DNA from: Nageia nagi
Taxonomy: Eukaryota; Pinophyta
Assembly (NCBI GenBank): GCA_050084985.1
Contig: JBITNC010000002.1
Coordinates: forward strand, 25,668,001 to 25,732,000
DNA length: 64,000 bases
Reading direction: 5' to 3'
Below, piece by piece: positions 22,180 to 34,086 of the stretch. Position 1 is the first letter of the stretch. Each line of letters opens with the position of its first letter. Under the pieces are notes generated by a model, which ran no database searches, was not told where the DNA came from, and saw only the letters and a program-made list of their open reading frames with translations. The position numbers and the translations under genes are program-made.

Positions 22180-23360
22180 ATTATAGGGTTGGTAGATCCA
22201 TTTCGACGTTACATGTTCTGAAAAGAAATTATGTCATATTCATGGGTATTTGGTCATCTTAATTTTATTTATCTGCAAGAAGTTCAGGTAACAAATTTCA
22301 TTCTGTAATCAACTTATGCATCTCTTTGGCTTAGCACCTAGATGTATACTACCAATCATCCCCACAGGAGTGGTGGTATCATCATTCTATTAGGTAGTTA
22401 ATAAAAAGTATATTTGCTACATGGGGAATGGTCAAGTTATATGGATTTTACTAGAATTTGGTGTCATGTCATTCGAAGGCATTAATATTTATGCCTCGAA
22501 TGAGGTCCTGAAAAGGTGTACTTTATGGTAGTGGTGTGCATTGTCACTTCCACTAGTCATTTGGCTTATATGTGAAGATTTTAATATGGTTTAAAAACCT
22601 TTGATAAAAAAGCACCACTAATGGTCCCTTAGAGAGAATGAAGTGTGGTTATTTATGAAGTATAAAATTGGGTTATCATACCCTAATGCAAGTTTATTAT
22701 GAAGCACTTCCCTGAGAATTTATGGTACATATGGTCTAATCTCTAATCTAACCATGCAAGAGTACTCATACATCTTGACCCTGCAATGCTTTTCAATTAT
22801 AAGAAAGTCTCCTCTTGATGTTTGCATTTTGCTTCTTTTATAAAGACTATTCCAAGGCTCATCTCCTATGATCATTCCCCCATCACTTTCAAAGTTGATA
22901 TTGCTTCTCTTCCACACCAACATTAAATATCCCAATTCTATCTTAGCACTTCTTTCCTCCAAAGTGATTTTATGCTCTATCACATTCACTATGTGTGGAG
23001 TATGGTCCCCAAACCTTCTAGTGAGATGAGATGGATTGTATGGTGGAATGATGTAATTTTTTGTAAGTCTTCTCTTTTATGCATGATTGGTAAGAAAGTT
23101 ACATAATTATTTCATTATCCCACCTTATCTATTCAATATGAGCTCATTAAATCTTATTTTTGATTAGAACCCAATCCCTTTAGTTCTCATCTACAATCCC
23201 ATATTGCATAAATAAAATATGAGCTCAAGTTGGTGAAGTTATACGAATCCAAAAGAGCTCAAATTAAGGCTCAATTGCACTATCTTAAGATTTTTGATAA
23301 TAAGAATAAATTATATTATCAAAAAGCATTAGGTTTTATCTGGATCCCAAAAAACTAGTC
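22180..23360 (+). pseudogene. LINE (L1-type) ORF2, endonuclease part
   Basis: Plus-strand frames give INIYASNEVLKRCTLW followed by LPLVIWLICEDFNMV, the plant LINE endonuclease pattern (YAsn...R..LW...lp..W...GDFN). A SDH-PI-like YDHSPITFKVDI and a downstream spacer (YELIKSYF, KRAQIKAQLHYLKIF) follow. The endonuclease nicks target DNA to prime reverse transcription. The frame is broken by many stops. Sequence expected next (the W-x-x-GDK segment before RT) is found only at about 26130, so the ORF is split by about 2.75 kb. Confidence 0.7.
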
Positions 23361-23689
23361 ATAAAATGGTTTCCAAAGAAGGAAACTACTACCTAGCTAT
23401 ACCTATTGGTAGCCAAAAATTAGGTAAAAAACTAATGTAACGTAGCTAGAACTGCACTACTATACAACCAAAAAAATAAATTATCTAGTACCTACAATGG
23501 ATGCAATCCACTCTACTATAACTATTCTAAATATCAAACCTCACTACAAAGTTATTCTTACTACAGTTACCTGCCAGTTGTAGCTTATTCCTCCAAGTTA
23601 GAGAGACCAACAAAGCAATTTAATTTTAAACTTCTAATATAGTAGTGACTTCTAGTAAGAATAAGTGTTTCAATGTTGTTGTCTAATTT
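23361..23689. other. left part of the DNA that interrupts the LINE
   Basis: No domain on either strand. Its right neighbour is a minus-strand DUF4283-like ORF remnant. Confidence 0.35.
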
Positions 23690-24620
23690 TTTATAGGTTA
23701 CTTCAATACAACAAACATGAGTAGAATTATCTCCTGAAGAAAGTTGGGAGATCATACTGAAAATAGGATTTTCAAATTCAACTATTTACTAGGTTAAAGG
23801 GTTCTCCTCCCTTTCTTGGGAGCCAACATCCATGGTATAGTCATTCTTCTCAAAGTAATGTATATTCTTTTGAGGATTATAATTAGGAGTTTCAAGGGAG
23901 ATATAGGTACGATAGGATCTTGACTGGTTTTAGAAGGAATAGATTTTCAACCAACCTTTCCCCTTTGCCCAAGATCTTTGTTGAGTTGATTTTACAGGCA
24001 ATACTTCTTCAAATGGCCATCTTGTTGGTATTCATAATAGCACATGGAAAAATTCTCATATTTAATATTCTTATACTAGATTCTCCTATTTGAAGAAAGT
24101 GTAATAGATTGGGGCCAAGAGGAGGATATGTCCATCAAAATTGCTAATCTAGCTTTGCACAACATTGATTTTTTCAATAGATTATCCTCTGTTTGCTTAT
24201 CCATATAGCAATAGATGCCAATAGTATTCCCAATCTTGGTGAAGAACTTCTCCCCCCAAAATTCAATCAGAATAGCATAGAGATTTACCTACATAGGGAT
24301 TGAATCAATTTTTTGTGTAAATAGATTAAAGTTGGGTGTCCATTAAGTGATGCAGATGCCCCTTTGCCTAATAAACTAGCTACATCTATAATTTTAAACA
24401 TAATTTGGAATCACCAAAATAGAAAAAGATATAGCAAAGAAACCATTCCGAAGTAAAGTAATTGAGGTAGATTCATCCCAATATGATTTGAAAAAAATTT
24501 CTAGATCAGATAGACTTGGTATTCTACCATGAACCTTGCAAATTAGAGTGTTTACTAGAAGATTGTCAAGATCAATCTCAAAATCCTCTTCATCAATCTA
24601 GATGATCCATAAACTATAAT
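23690..24620 (-). pseudogene. DUF4283/zinc-knuckle ORF remnant (LINE ORF1 type)
   Basis: On the minus strand one frame reads EEDFEIDLDNLLVNTL, then KVHGRIPSLSDLEIFFKSYW and an aromatic-rich segment. It continues with SIPMWVNLYAI-like text, FWGEKFFTKIGNTIGIYCYM, DKQTEDNLLKKSMLCKARLA and CYYEYQQDGHLKKYCL. This matches the plan of plant DUF4283 proteins: P-WV-L..LP..yW, then l..iG..iG....D..T, then aR..V, then C..C...GH....C. The last is a CCHC knuckle, here with Tyr for the second Cys. Such proteins are ORF1 of many plant LINEs and bind RNA. A few stops break it. It lies antisense inside the plus-strand LINE ORF2, so it belongs to a different insertion. Confidence 0.6.
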
Positions 24621-25560
24621 ATTAAAATTTCAATTTAACCTTTTCTTAGGATCAATTCACACTTAAAACAATTAAGTTCTTGTAAAGGAAAATTAGGAAA
24701 AAAATTGTAAACACAGAGAAGAGAAAAGCATTCACCATAGAAAGAGACAAGCAAAATTATCCTGGTTCACCCAGTGTGGGCTAGATCCAGCTCAAAAGCT
24801 CTCTACTATCAATGGGTGGAATAACTTTACAAGGCCTCCATGGTCCTTCAAAACCTCCTCTCACATTCACAACACACTCACAGCTCTGAAAATCACAACA
24901 AGAACTGAAAATAACTCTCCTGAAATCCTCCTTTTTTTCACATCCAATTTGCTCCCCTTTTATACAATTTTGGGGGCTAAAATTAGAGAGTATTACAACT
25001 AAGAAATTAGATACAAAACCTATTTTAAGATACCCATTAACCTCCTTGATCTTCCTATCAAATTTGGGCTCAAATGGTTGTAAAAATCTCCCCAAAATGA
25101 ACTCTGAAAATGAAATAATATGCTCTTTGGACTATTTCAGGCTGATAGAATTAACTCAGCCTAATAATGGGACCTTAGGTGAATCAAAAATCACCATAAA
25201 CCTTTAAAAATGCCAAAATACATTAAAAAAACTTAAAATTAGGCAAGTGCACTGTGGTGGCGACACATGGCAAGCTCAGAGAAGGTCAACCTCCTGTTGA
25301 CTGGTAGCTTGGCTGGTGATCAGATGAGGGTTTGGGTGGTTTAGCTGGTGATCATACGGTCATGGTGCAGCTTGGTTGGCAAGCTGGTGATCAGATGATC
25401 GCATGGTTTCCAACAGGTGTGTGGCTCTGTCACATCTTTCTCCCTCTTACATGGTCTCCACGATGGCGGTCAACCTTCCACACATGCCTCACCTCCTCCG
25501 ACATGGTCCAACGGGTCCCGCCACAATGGCTGCCAAAACATTTGAATAAATTTTATTTTT
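24621..25560 (-). promoter_or_regulatory. TATA-bearing leader upstream of the DUF4283 remnant
   Basis: The minus strand reads TATAAAAGGGGAGC at about 24966-24953, followed by a transcribed-looking leader that includes GTGAACCAGGATAATTTTGC at about 24770. That phrase is like the R/U5 junction of copia LTRs. Upstream, 25270-25420 holds a short repeated phrase (ctggtgatcagatga). It could be the promoter of a LINE or an LTR of another element; I cannot decide. The open frame 24781-25095 on this strand is probably leader and not protein. Confidence 0.4.
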
Positions 25561-26114
25561 TTTAATCTTTTTTTTTTCAAAATACTCAAACTGAATTAAT
25601 ACCATATCTTCCACATACGAACTCGAATTCATGATCTGAAAGAAGCATCAAAAAGTTGAAGACAAGGTGATCACAATGAATACACTGAAATGGAGACTAC
25701 TAAATGTTAAAGGGATCAAAATTTTGGATCACTAGATGGGGACATCATCCCAAAATATCTCAATATACTGATAAGATTCTTCATAGAAATCAAGGTCCCT
25801 CTTTGGATGCCCATCAAGTCATGTAATAGGCCTACAAACCTGGGTGTGAAACCTTTCCATCTCGCACATAGTGGATTGTCCCAACTAATCACTATGTTTG
25901 GCATCATTGGTAATACCCTTATCAAAGTATCCAAATAAATCTCTCTACCTCACATCTAATGTCAAAATGGTGACTGATCAAGGATTGCATCATAATGTGT
26001 TCTATCTTTATGGCATAGCTTCAAACTTGTTGGCCATAAAAATTTGCTTTCCTTATGGCTTTGCTAATTATTTTGACAATGCATGAAGTTGAGCCGATGC
26101 ATGAAATCACTCAT
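25561..26114. other. no recognisable feature
   Basis: Probably the right part of the inserted DNA. LINE coding resumes at about 26120. Confidence 0.35.
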
Positions 26115-28800
26115 CTCACTCAAAGTTTTTGACTTGAACAACTTTTTTTGGCTGCTAAGTGCACTGGCTTAAGGTTGGGGACAAGGTATCCAAAGAATTC
26201 TTTCAAAGATTAAAACCTTTGAGATAATCCACCAAATTCAAAGCCTTATATGATGATGGAATCTGATTGACATTCTTTCCTAATATTTCCAACTCTTTCA
26301 CTCATCATTATACACATGTTTTTGTAGCTCAACCATACACCTCAAATAGAGCTCAAGAGTGATAATGTTGTAAATATGTGGTACCTTCTTACCTCTCACC
26401 ATTTCTTCAAGTTAAGTGTGATAACTTCTTTATTTTAAAGAGATGGAAGAAGCCCTCTCCTAGATGGAAAATGGTAAAGCACCTGAATTAGATGGATTCC
26501 CCTATTAATTTTATAAATCTTGCTAAGAGTTTATTGGCCTTGATTTACACAAGGTCTACCTCGAGGCCTTTCACACATGCTCTCTAGGTTCCATCATTAA
26601 CAAAGGCAACATAAAGTTCATCCCTAAGCAAAGGGATCTTGAGCTCATTACTAATTGACAACCTATCACTCTTTTGAATGTTAGTTATAAGATTATTATG
26701 GGAAGGCATGGAATGGGCTCTATCCTCTAATCAACATGTCCTCTTCATTAAGCTAGAATTTGAGAAATTCTATGATCGGATTGAATGGGAATTCATTCTT
26801 TTCATGAAGGATGCCTTGGGATTTGATCCATAATTTATTAGCATGGTTCAAATGCTCTTTCAATATGCTTCTATAATTCTTTCTTTGAACAACAGTAAAA
26901 TAAAAGCTATTGGGTTTCATCACTCAGTCAAACAAAGTTGTACTTTAGCACCCTCACTCTATGTGTTAAGTAAAAGAAGCATTTGGTTACCTCCTAGCTA
27001 GATACTCCTCTAATGGCATGCTTCGATGGATTTCTCTACCTTGTAACCAAGGGAAACTCATCAATTGTCATTTTGCAGATGACTCATTTCTAACCATTCA
27101 AGAAGATGATCAATTTATCTATGAGGAAATTGATTTCCTTGACACATTTTGCAAAGCTTTTGACTTTAGCATCTAGTGGAAGAAGACCTATTACTATAGG
27201 AAATCTCCATTTCCCATGTTGGTATGGCTTTCTCAATTTCAGTGAAATTGGATTCTCCTTAGGGAAGTTTTCACATTCTTTGGAATTTTATTTGCATTTC
27301 ATGGGTCATCCTCTCAGCTATGGAACTATGTGATAAGCAAGGTAGAAAAAAAATAAACTAATAAAATTCTAAGAAACTTTTTTTAGTTGGAAAGTTTAAA
27401 ATTCGTTCCAAAGTTCTTGCTTCCACCCATGTGTATTATTCTTCTTGTTGGATTCCATCGCAAGCTTATTACAACAAACTGGAACAAATATTATGAGACT
27501 TTCTATTGAATGAAAACATTGAGAAAAAAAGATTTCATTGAGTTTCCTAGCATACCTGTTACCTCCCTAAGGAGTCAAGTGGCATGGGACTACTAGATTG
27601 CAAACGATAAGGGATAGCTCTTTATGCCAAATGAATTATTCGAGCCCTTAAAGGTTCATAAGCATGAAAGATTCTAATTTGGCATATTATCTCTATTAGG
27701 TTAACTCTAAATAGAAAAGCTTGGAAGGGTATGGACTTTCCTTCCTTTTTTATGTCTCCAGTGTTTGTTAAAATTCTAGTATCTTTTTTAATTAAGAGCA
27801 TCTAGAAACTTGGCAGCAGTTGGTGTTATGGATTAAGTGGAAAGGGAATGATTTCCATAAAGGCTTTTCCATTAACAAGCTTAATGTTTGTTGGTCCTCA
27901 CTTTTTCACCATCAAGGAATGCCTAGTTTGTCCCACGTTCAATGGATCCATGCTTGTAAGTTCTTTAAAAGAGGCATTGCTACTATTGCCAACTTCTTTG
28001 ATAGACACACCATGAATTAGATCCCTTGGGATTAATTCAAGCATGTTTTCTTCTTGAATCCTTCTAACAAGGCTACTTACAATATTATTTTGGAGCTTAC
28101 ACCATATTCAATTATTCATAAACTAGGTGTGCATTCTCAAAAAACCTAGTGGAAAGATTGGGGATGGCATGTTGATATCCCCTTGCTCTATTACAAAGCA
28201 TCTTTTGGTTACAATTGACTTTCGCTAGCAACGTGTACAATGTCATAACTTAATGAGAAATGGGATCTTGTTTCTAGACATACTCGCTAGAAACAACGAT
28301 TTACAGCAACATGGGCCTTTTATCTTGAGCCCTTTTTTTTGGAGCCTCCTGAATTAGGGTCTCCCATTAGGCACCTGACTTAAGTACTTAGGAATTCCTA
28401 ACCTCGTTGTACTTTCTGTAATGAACTAGAGTCATGCATGCATTTTTTTTATCGTACAAAAGTTCTATGACTACATGGGAGTGGGTTTCTTCCTTTTTTT
28501 CTCCTTACATGCCTATTTTTTTTCTTGATAGCATGCCCTTTTGAGGGATTATTTCACCCTCACTTTACCCTTATAGGATGTGTGGAAGATTTTTCATACC
28601 ACTTCGCTGTTTCATATCTGGAAGTTTAGGAACAAAATTATCTTTCAGAATGTTACTCATTCCATCGAATTTCATCTATTCTGAAAAAATAGAGATTTTC
28701 TTTAATACTAAGCTACAGATTATGGATCACACACAAAAGGTTTAGCTTGAGCTCACACACCTTCGCAACTCTTGAATACTGAGGCAACATGCTCCTTGTG
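26115..28800 (+). pseudogene. LINE ORF2, reverse transcriptase and C-terminal part
   Basis: Resuming the ORF of 22180-23360. About 26160 reads LRLGTRYPKNSF / GDKVSKEFFQRLKP (the W-LxxGDxNSKFF block). About 26440 reads MENGKAPELDGFPY (KAPGPDGF) and about 26620 IKFIPKQRDLELITN-QPITL (LIPK..dfRPISL). About 26755 reads FEKFYDRIEWEFI (FxKAYDxVxW), 26930 has SVKQSCTLAPSLYVLS (RQGCPLSPxLF) and 27070 has NCHFADDSFLTIQED (FADDT/S with both catalytic Asp kept). A zinc-binding RVT-associated tail (GLLDCK, ALYAK, WKGMD) runs from 27580 to 28100. Many stops and frameshifts mean it is dead. Confidence 0.8.
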
Positions 28801-29250
28801 CAATTAACATAGTTCTTCCTAGTAGTGCTTCATAGGACTGGTCGTGCTCTCGCTCATATCGGCATCCACTATCGCATTTGCAATCATAACGAGCTACTCA
28901 CACTTAGGCTTAGGCATCCCCTCCAAGAAAATGTACAACGATATGGGGATGAGTTCATCTTGTCCTCCTAGTGAATGGGATATGTTGCCTCTTAATGGGC
29001 AAGTTACATATTGGAATGTATCCACTACTCCCCTAGTGCAACGAGGATGGTCTCAACCACTGTCTCCTTCTTAGCAAGATATCGGATGGGGAGATATGAA
29101 GAGCAACAAAGATAGTCCCTTCCGAGCTAACAATGATTGGGACCTACATCCCATCCCTTCCAATAAATGGCAATGCATGGTTACCTTGGATACGCCCCCC
29201 AAACACTCTTCACACAAAGTAAATTAATGTTTACTCTTCTCTGCTACAAT
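28801..29250 (+). other. probable LINE 3' part or tail
   Basis: Open but unrecognised frames (NDWDLHPIPSNKWQCMVTL near 29130) continue the composition of the LINE. No poly(A) tail or target duplication was found. Confidence 0.3.
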
Positions 29251-29739
29251 GGTTTAATGTTTTGTGTTTAGGACTCTTAACCCATCTCTAAGGTTAATTT
29301 GACTACTTTGTTATCTAACTTATAGTTAAGGTTAAGTGTTAACTTTTTTTAAGGTGTACATTTTACCACCCACAAACTTCTTTTTGATTGTAAAAACTTT
29401 TTATTAATTAATTTGTTTTTTTCATAAAAAAATCATTTATTATATAAAAATAATCTTAATAAAATTTCAAATTTTCATGTAAGTTATGATTGAATACAAG
29501 GACGAAAACATATTCTTTAATTTTAATTATTATAATAAAATAATTTATATTCAAATGTGATTTATCTCTTGAAATTTAGATTGTTCTGATTTTTGTTGAT
29601 AAAAATTTATGCTAATGTGAGGCTTTGTTGATTTATTTTTCAAACATGAAAATTTACCAATGCATTAATGTACTAAAATTACTGTATTAAATATACCATG
29701 TAAATTGCCAAGCACTTTCAACCGATACAAACAGCGAGC
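29251..29739. other. AT-rich, no feature seen
   Basis: Simple AT-rich sequence without a domain, long frame or obvious repeat. Confidence 0.35.
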
Positions 29740-30540
29740 TGCACTCGACGCCCATGGAATAGACTAAAAGAGACCAAATTCATGCAGATGCCAAATCAGT
29801 GAACTACCATCTCAAATCCCGTCCAAATTCTCAGATTTGATACTTTGCCTTTCGACCATGGATTTCTTTACTTTTCCATGCGTTCCACTTTCAACCTTAC
29901 TCCCTCCCAACACATCTTAATTGAATCTGTTCAACATCCCATCCACTTCCCTCTGCATGGTCCCCATCTGCAATTCTATCGAATCTCACGCTCAGTACCT
30001 TCTTATATTGCACGAGATCCTCGCAACAATGTCCACCTCGGTTTGCAACCTTGACATTAATTTTGTGGGTTCAATAATTTGCCATGCCAAACTCTACGTG
30101 TATGGTAGCAATTTGCTTCCTGCACTTCTACGGACAAGTCATGAGTATAGCCAGCTCAAATCTATCCGTTCTATCCCTGTCAGGTGTACCCATCAAGAAT
30201 TCACAGTATTGGTTTTATGCTTTTAATACGCAGATTCAGAAAGGAAAAAGAAGAGCAATTGTATGGTATTCGGTACTAAAAGCACGTGCTTTTGTTGATG
30301 AATAGTCTGTTTCTGAAACATAGACCGGTGAGATTAATTCTACCAAGTCCGAATTCTTTTTGCGTGGGTGTACTGCCTTGACATGACTTGTTTCAAATTC
30401 ACGGAACGTTGTTACGTTACAAGACCTGATTGGTGTCGACTGCTGGCACCGACCGCCGACTGCGGACATGGATCTCCTCGCCGCAAGAATTACGGAGCCT
30501 GTAAAAGAAGGTTGAGAACAGGGCTGGAATTTCAAAATAA
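29740..30540. other. unexplained patch of higher GC with a G-box palindrome
   Basis: Clearly richer in G+C than its neighbours, with several overlapping frames of 70-100 codons on both strands (for example 29921-30226 + and 30236-30535 -) and none recognisable. A perfect 16-bp palindrome with a CACGTG core lies at 30278-30293. It could be a decayed gene or promoter, or a piece of an unknown element. Confidence 0.3.
30278..30293. promoter_or_regulatory. palindromic G-box
   Basis: AAAAGCACGTGCTTTT is a perfect inverted repeat around CACGTG, the plant G-box core bound by bZIP and bHLH factors. There is no assigned gene beside it, so any function is inference. Confidence 0.35.
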
Positions 30541-31885
30541 AAATGGCTGTTTAAGTAATTTTTTTTTACGGTTACAAAAATTTTCATTGCCTGTTCTAAT
30601 AATTTTAGAAAAAATTCTAACAAAAATAAACTCAAATGAAATCAACAATTGTACCTTAAAAAGATAGCCCAAAGATACGAATTGGTATGCTTGCAAACTT
30701 ATCAAATTTTTGAATAGATTAATTTACAAATGTACATATTGGAATATGATTCATAAGGGCGTGAAGTCTGCATTTTGGAGTCTCGAAGGTGATTTTGATT
30801 CTTGAAGTTTTTAAATGATAATTTCAAATTTCTATGCATACCAATTGCAATTACATTTACACCATTACCTATCTCACCAAGTTACAATTGTTTTTCAGTA
30901 ACATCTCAGCATTTGATACGCTAATTGAATTTAAAAATATTTCTTTCCTTAATTATTTACTATTAAATTATATTTGAAAAATATAATATATTTTATATAT
31001 ATATAAATTTTTTTTACAATTTGTAAAATTAATCACCTATCAAATCTACAATTTTTTAAAAAAATCACATGTAAAAATCTATGGTCAATATTAAATTAAA
31101 ACCGTATTCTATTGTTTCAAATGCCAAAAATAAGCTACAACTTATCAAATTCTAGGGCTGGTTGAGAATGTCTCCAAGGGTGGTATAATTTCTCTATCGG
31201 CTCTCACCAGTCACAAATTACTTCTTAACCAGTGATTCGAGAGGAAGTTCATCAAGAGTAATTACATAAATACAATGTGATACCATTTATATGTTGCACA
31301 TATTTAAGATAGAAAATATTTAAAAAAAAAAAATTGTAGGTTTGTTAATAAAAATGATGGAATAATTTGATTATGTTAGGGGAGTTAGAGAGAAAGGGAA
31401 GTTGAAAACTCTCGAGTGGAAAAAGAGAGGTTCCAGGTTCAAAACTCTCCTTTTTCACATGCATATGGATATACTAAGTTCAATAGATGGTAGTTAGGTC
31501 AACTTGCATGGATCGGATCGGGTGCGACTCCTGAGTGACTTTGATGGAAGAGAACTCTCGAGCTATAGAATCTAATTCCAAGATTAATTCCTTACAAGAG
31601 ATGGTTAAACAAAAAAATAATGATAGAATAATTGAAAGAGGTCAATCAGTTTCATATTTCCTAAATGGATAGCGTGTAATTCTTAGTAGTAAAGATAGGT
31701 AAAAACATTAATATGATTAGAGTATTTATAATAACCTAAATTTATAATTTTTTTATGTAATTTTTCTTTGAAAATCTCTAAGACTTGTTGGAATAATAAA
31801 GATAATTTATCAAAGTTACATTAAAAATGAATCATATCATTCAAATTCACTTCCACATTGTTTTTATGTTAACATATTTTTTAAT
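30541..31885. other. AT-rich, no gene
   Basis: No domain. A stretch at 31380-31470 contains ggttccaggttcaaaactct, which resembles a Pol III B box and could be a SINE trace, but no A box or ends were confirmed. The left copy of the foldback element's target duplication is 31877-31885. Confidence 0.35.
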
Positions 31886-32041
31886 GCAAAAGGTTATCCG
31901 AATTTCAACTACAAAAGTTGGACATATATGAAAATCTTGCCACTCAATCTCTTCATTTCATTTATAAACCATGGGCATATATCAATTAGAATAAGTTAAA
32001 TTAAAAATTTGGAAGGCTTGTTATGAATGAAATGCTATTAT

Positions 32042-32088
32042 AATGGTTAAGATATTGGAATTCGAGCTTAGCAATTAAGGTTCAACTC
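32042..32088 (+). other. tRNA-like A/B boxes in the left arm
   Basis: aatggttaagatattgg (A-box-like) is followed about 25 bp later by aaggttcaactct (B-box-like). The same pair, in better form (agttaagacatt and ggttcgactc), lies on the minus strand of the right arm at 32441-32396. They resemble an internal Pol III promoter, but no full tRNA fold was confirmed. Confidence 0.35.
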
Positions 32089-32239
32089 TTTGAAATATCG
32101 CTTTTGAATGTTCTGGGACTCATATTTTTCACCTTTTTTCATCTACTTCCATACTTTATATGTATATATGCCAAGCTCTATGTATATATGCACCAAAGCT
32201 TTATGTATATACATCCAAACTTTATGTATATATGCTTAA

Positions 32240-32242
<3 letters not shown>

Positions 32243-32273
<31 letters not shown>
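32243..32273. repeat. (AC)n at the centre of the foldback element
   Basis: About fifteen AC repeats flanked on both sides by tatgtatata(c/t) phrases that are inverted copies of each other. Confidence 0.8.
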
Positions 32274-32276
<3 letters not shown>

Positions 32277-32634
32277 AATTTTATGTATATACACTTAAGC
32301 TTTATATATATATGCTCAAGCTTTATGTACATACACTAAAAAAAGGTGAAGAAATTTAAATCCCGAAATACATATGCAAAAAATGATGTTTTAGAGAGTC
32401 GAACCTAGGTTTCTAAGGTCGAGTTCTAATGTCTTAACTAGTACAATAACATTCCATTCACCAACATACTTTCTAAACTTTTATTTTAACTTCTTCTATT
32501 TGATATGTGCCCAATGTTTATAAATGGAAAGGAGCGGAGCAGAGAGATTTTATGGCGGGTAGTGGCAGGATTTTCATATACGTTGAGCATTTGTGGTCAA
32601 ATTTAACCTTCGAATAACCTTTTCCTTTTTTAAT

Positions 32635-33429
32635 CAATATCTTCTATAAAACATTGCAACAAAACTTTGTAATTCATCCTTGCATTATTATGTATCAACA
32701 AGTAATCAATCTTTGGTATTAAACTTTTCACATAAGCATTTTAATAATTAACTTTCTAATTTTCTTCCATCTTTTTCATAAGAATAAAAATGATTAAAAA
32801 TAATTATAACATTGAATATTGGTAAGTTAACAAACCTTTCGTTAAGACAAGTAATTATTTTCTAAATAATTTTTTTACCTAGATTGATGCACTCATCTTC
32901 AATACTCAATTCAAATGTTAACACATACACATAAAACATGTAAATTATCTACAAATATTATCTTTATCTTTAGTATTTTTTTTAATGATTAACATAATGA
33001 AAGTTTGAAGAATAATTTAAAGAATTTGTAATTTTGTTATTATTAATGACTCATGATGTGTGATATAATGGTTTGATAATAAATGAGACATATTAAGAAT
33101 GAATTTAATACATAATTTATCACAAATATGTCTCATAACTCAAGCTCCATCTAATCAAGATCCTACCATCTTCTATTTTGGTAATTCCATGTCTAAAAAG
33201 AAATTATTTAGCAAATGATCCATAAATTATATTCTTTAATTTTAGCCATTGTTGATATTTTCCCATCATCAATCAAGTATTTTATATATTATCAAGTTTT
33301 TATCCATTGTTTTATAAAATACTTTTATCTAATAAACTAGAATAAAAAATATTAGAGATAATTTTTATTATAGTATCTTTCAATAAAATTATTTTACTCC
33401 GTCAAATAAAACTTTAGGGTGGGGTGCTT
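32635..33429. other. AT-rich, no gene
   Basis: Nothing recognised on either strand. Confidence 0.35.
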
Positions 33430-34080
33430 GCAAAGCATAGGTAGCCTTGAAGAATTTGAGGTATTGTGAGAAATAAGAGAAGTGTCACGGTCAAATCTGA
33501 AGTAGCCACAGTTAAACTAGGTAGTAGTTATAGTCAAATAGAGTGATTGTACGAAAGAGTGAAGTTATCATGATGAGGAACTATGCATAAGGTAGAATAT
33601 CATACTTTTGCAAGGATGACATCACTAGAAGTATTATTGTGATGCAAAATAGTGAAAAAGTGGAATGTTGCGATTTCCAAGCAATGACATCAACAAGTAT
33701 TTTATTAGATTATGGTAAGGAAGCAAAGTGGCACTACCATGCATTTGAAGTAGTGACATTAGCAATAAGATTGTCAGACCATGGCAAAATAAGAAATGCA
33801 CTAAGTGTCGGGTAGTAAGACAAATGATATCATTAAAAGATCAAAAAAAATTTGGCAATGAAATAAGATATTAAATGAAATGACATTAACAAAAGCTCAA
33901 AGAAAGTTTGGTCATTTATAAGGCACAACATAACATGATACGATAAAAAATCAAAATACGTTAGATGAGAAAGAAAAGCTCTTGTGAAGCTCATATCTTG
34001 AAGGTGGACACTCAACAATGCTCTTAAGGGCCTTAAAAATATATTCAAACAAGTGTAAGAAGGGAAATTTATAAATTTCA
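33430..34080 (+). repeat. left copy of an unnamed dispersed repeat (inverted to 37385-38760)
   Basis: Phrases such as gaagaatttgag, tcacggtcaaatctgaagtag, gtgaagttatcatgatgagg, aagaaatgcactaagt and ttcaaacaagtgtaagaagg recur in the same order in the reverse complement of 38760 down to about 37810. The repeat may be an LTR or a leader of an unknown retroelement; no coding part was seen. It ends within a few bases of the start of the PPR-derived array. Confidence 0.65.
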
Positions 34081-34086
34081 AAGATT

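Larger units (their letters stand above)
31886..32625. mobile_element. 740-bp foldback/MITE with 9-bp target duplication
   Basis: The left end reads GCAAAAGGTTATCCGAA and the reverse complement of the right end reads GGAAAAGGTTATTCGAA. The match continues inward through nearly the whole element: gacatatatgaaaatcttgc, ttcatttataaaccatgggc and gtta(c)aatggttaaga on one arm, with close counterparts on the other. The arms meet at an (AC)n core (about 32243-32273). Perfect 9-bp direct repeats TTTTTTAAT flank it at 31877-31885 and 32626-32634. Long inverted repeats beginning with G and a 9-bp duplication are the marks of Mutator-like elements. No transposase is present. The arms contain tRNA-like boxes (32042-32088 and 32396-32441). 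Confidence 0.75.

Noticed and set aside
29845-30305. Protein-coding gene in the higher-GC patch
   Set aside because: Several overlapping frames of similar size on both strands, none with a motif or a clear start context; not enough to call a gene.
31380-31470. SINE or tRNA gene
   Set aside because: A B-box-like phrase is present, but no A box at proper distance, no tail and no target duplication were found.
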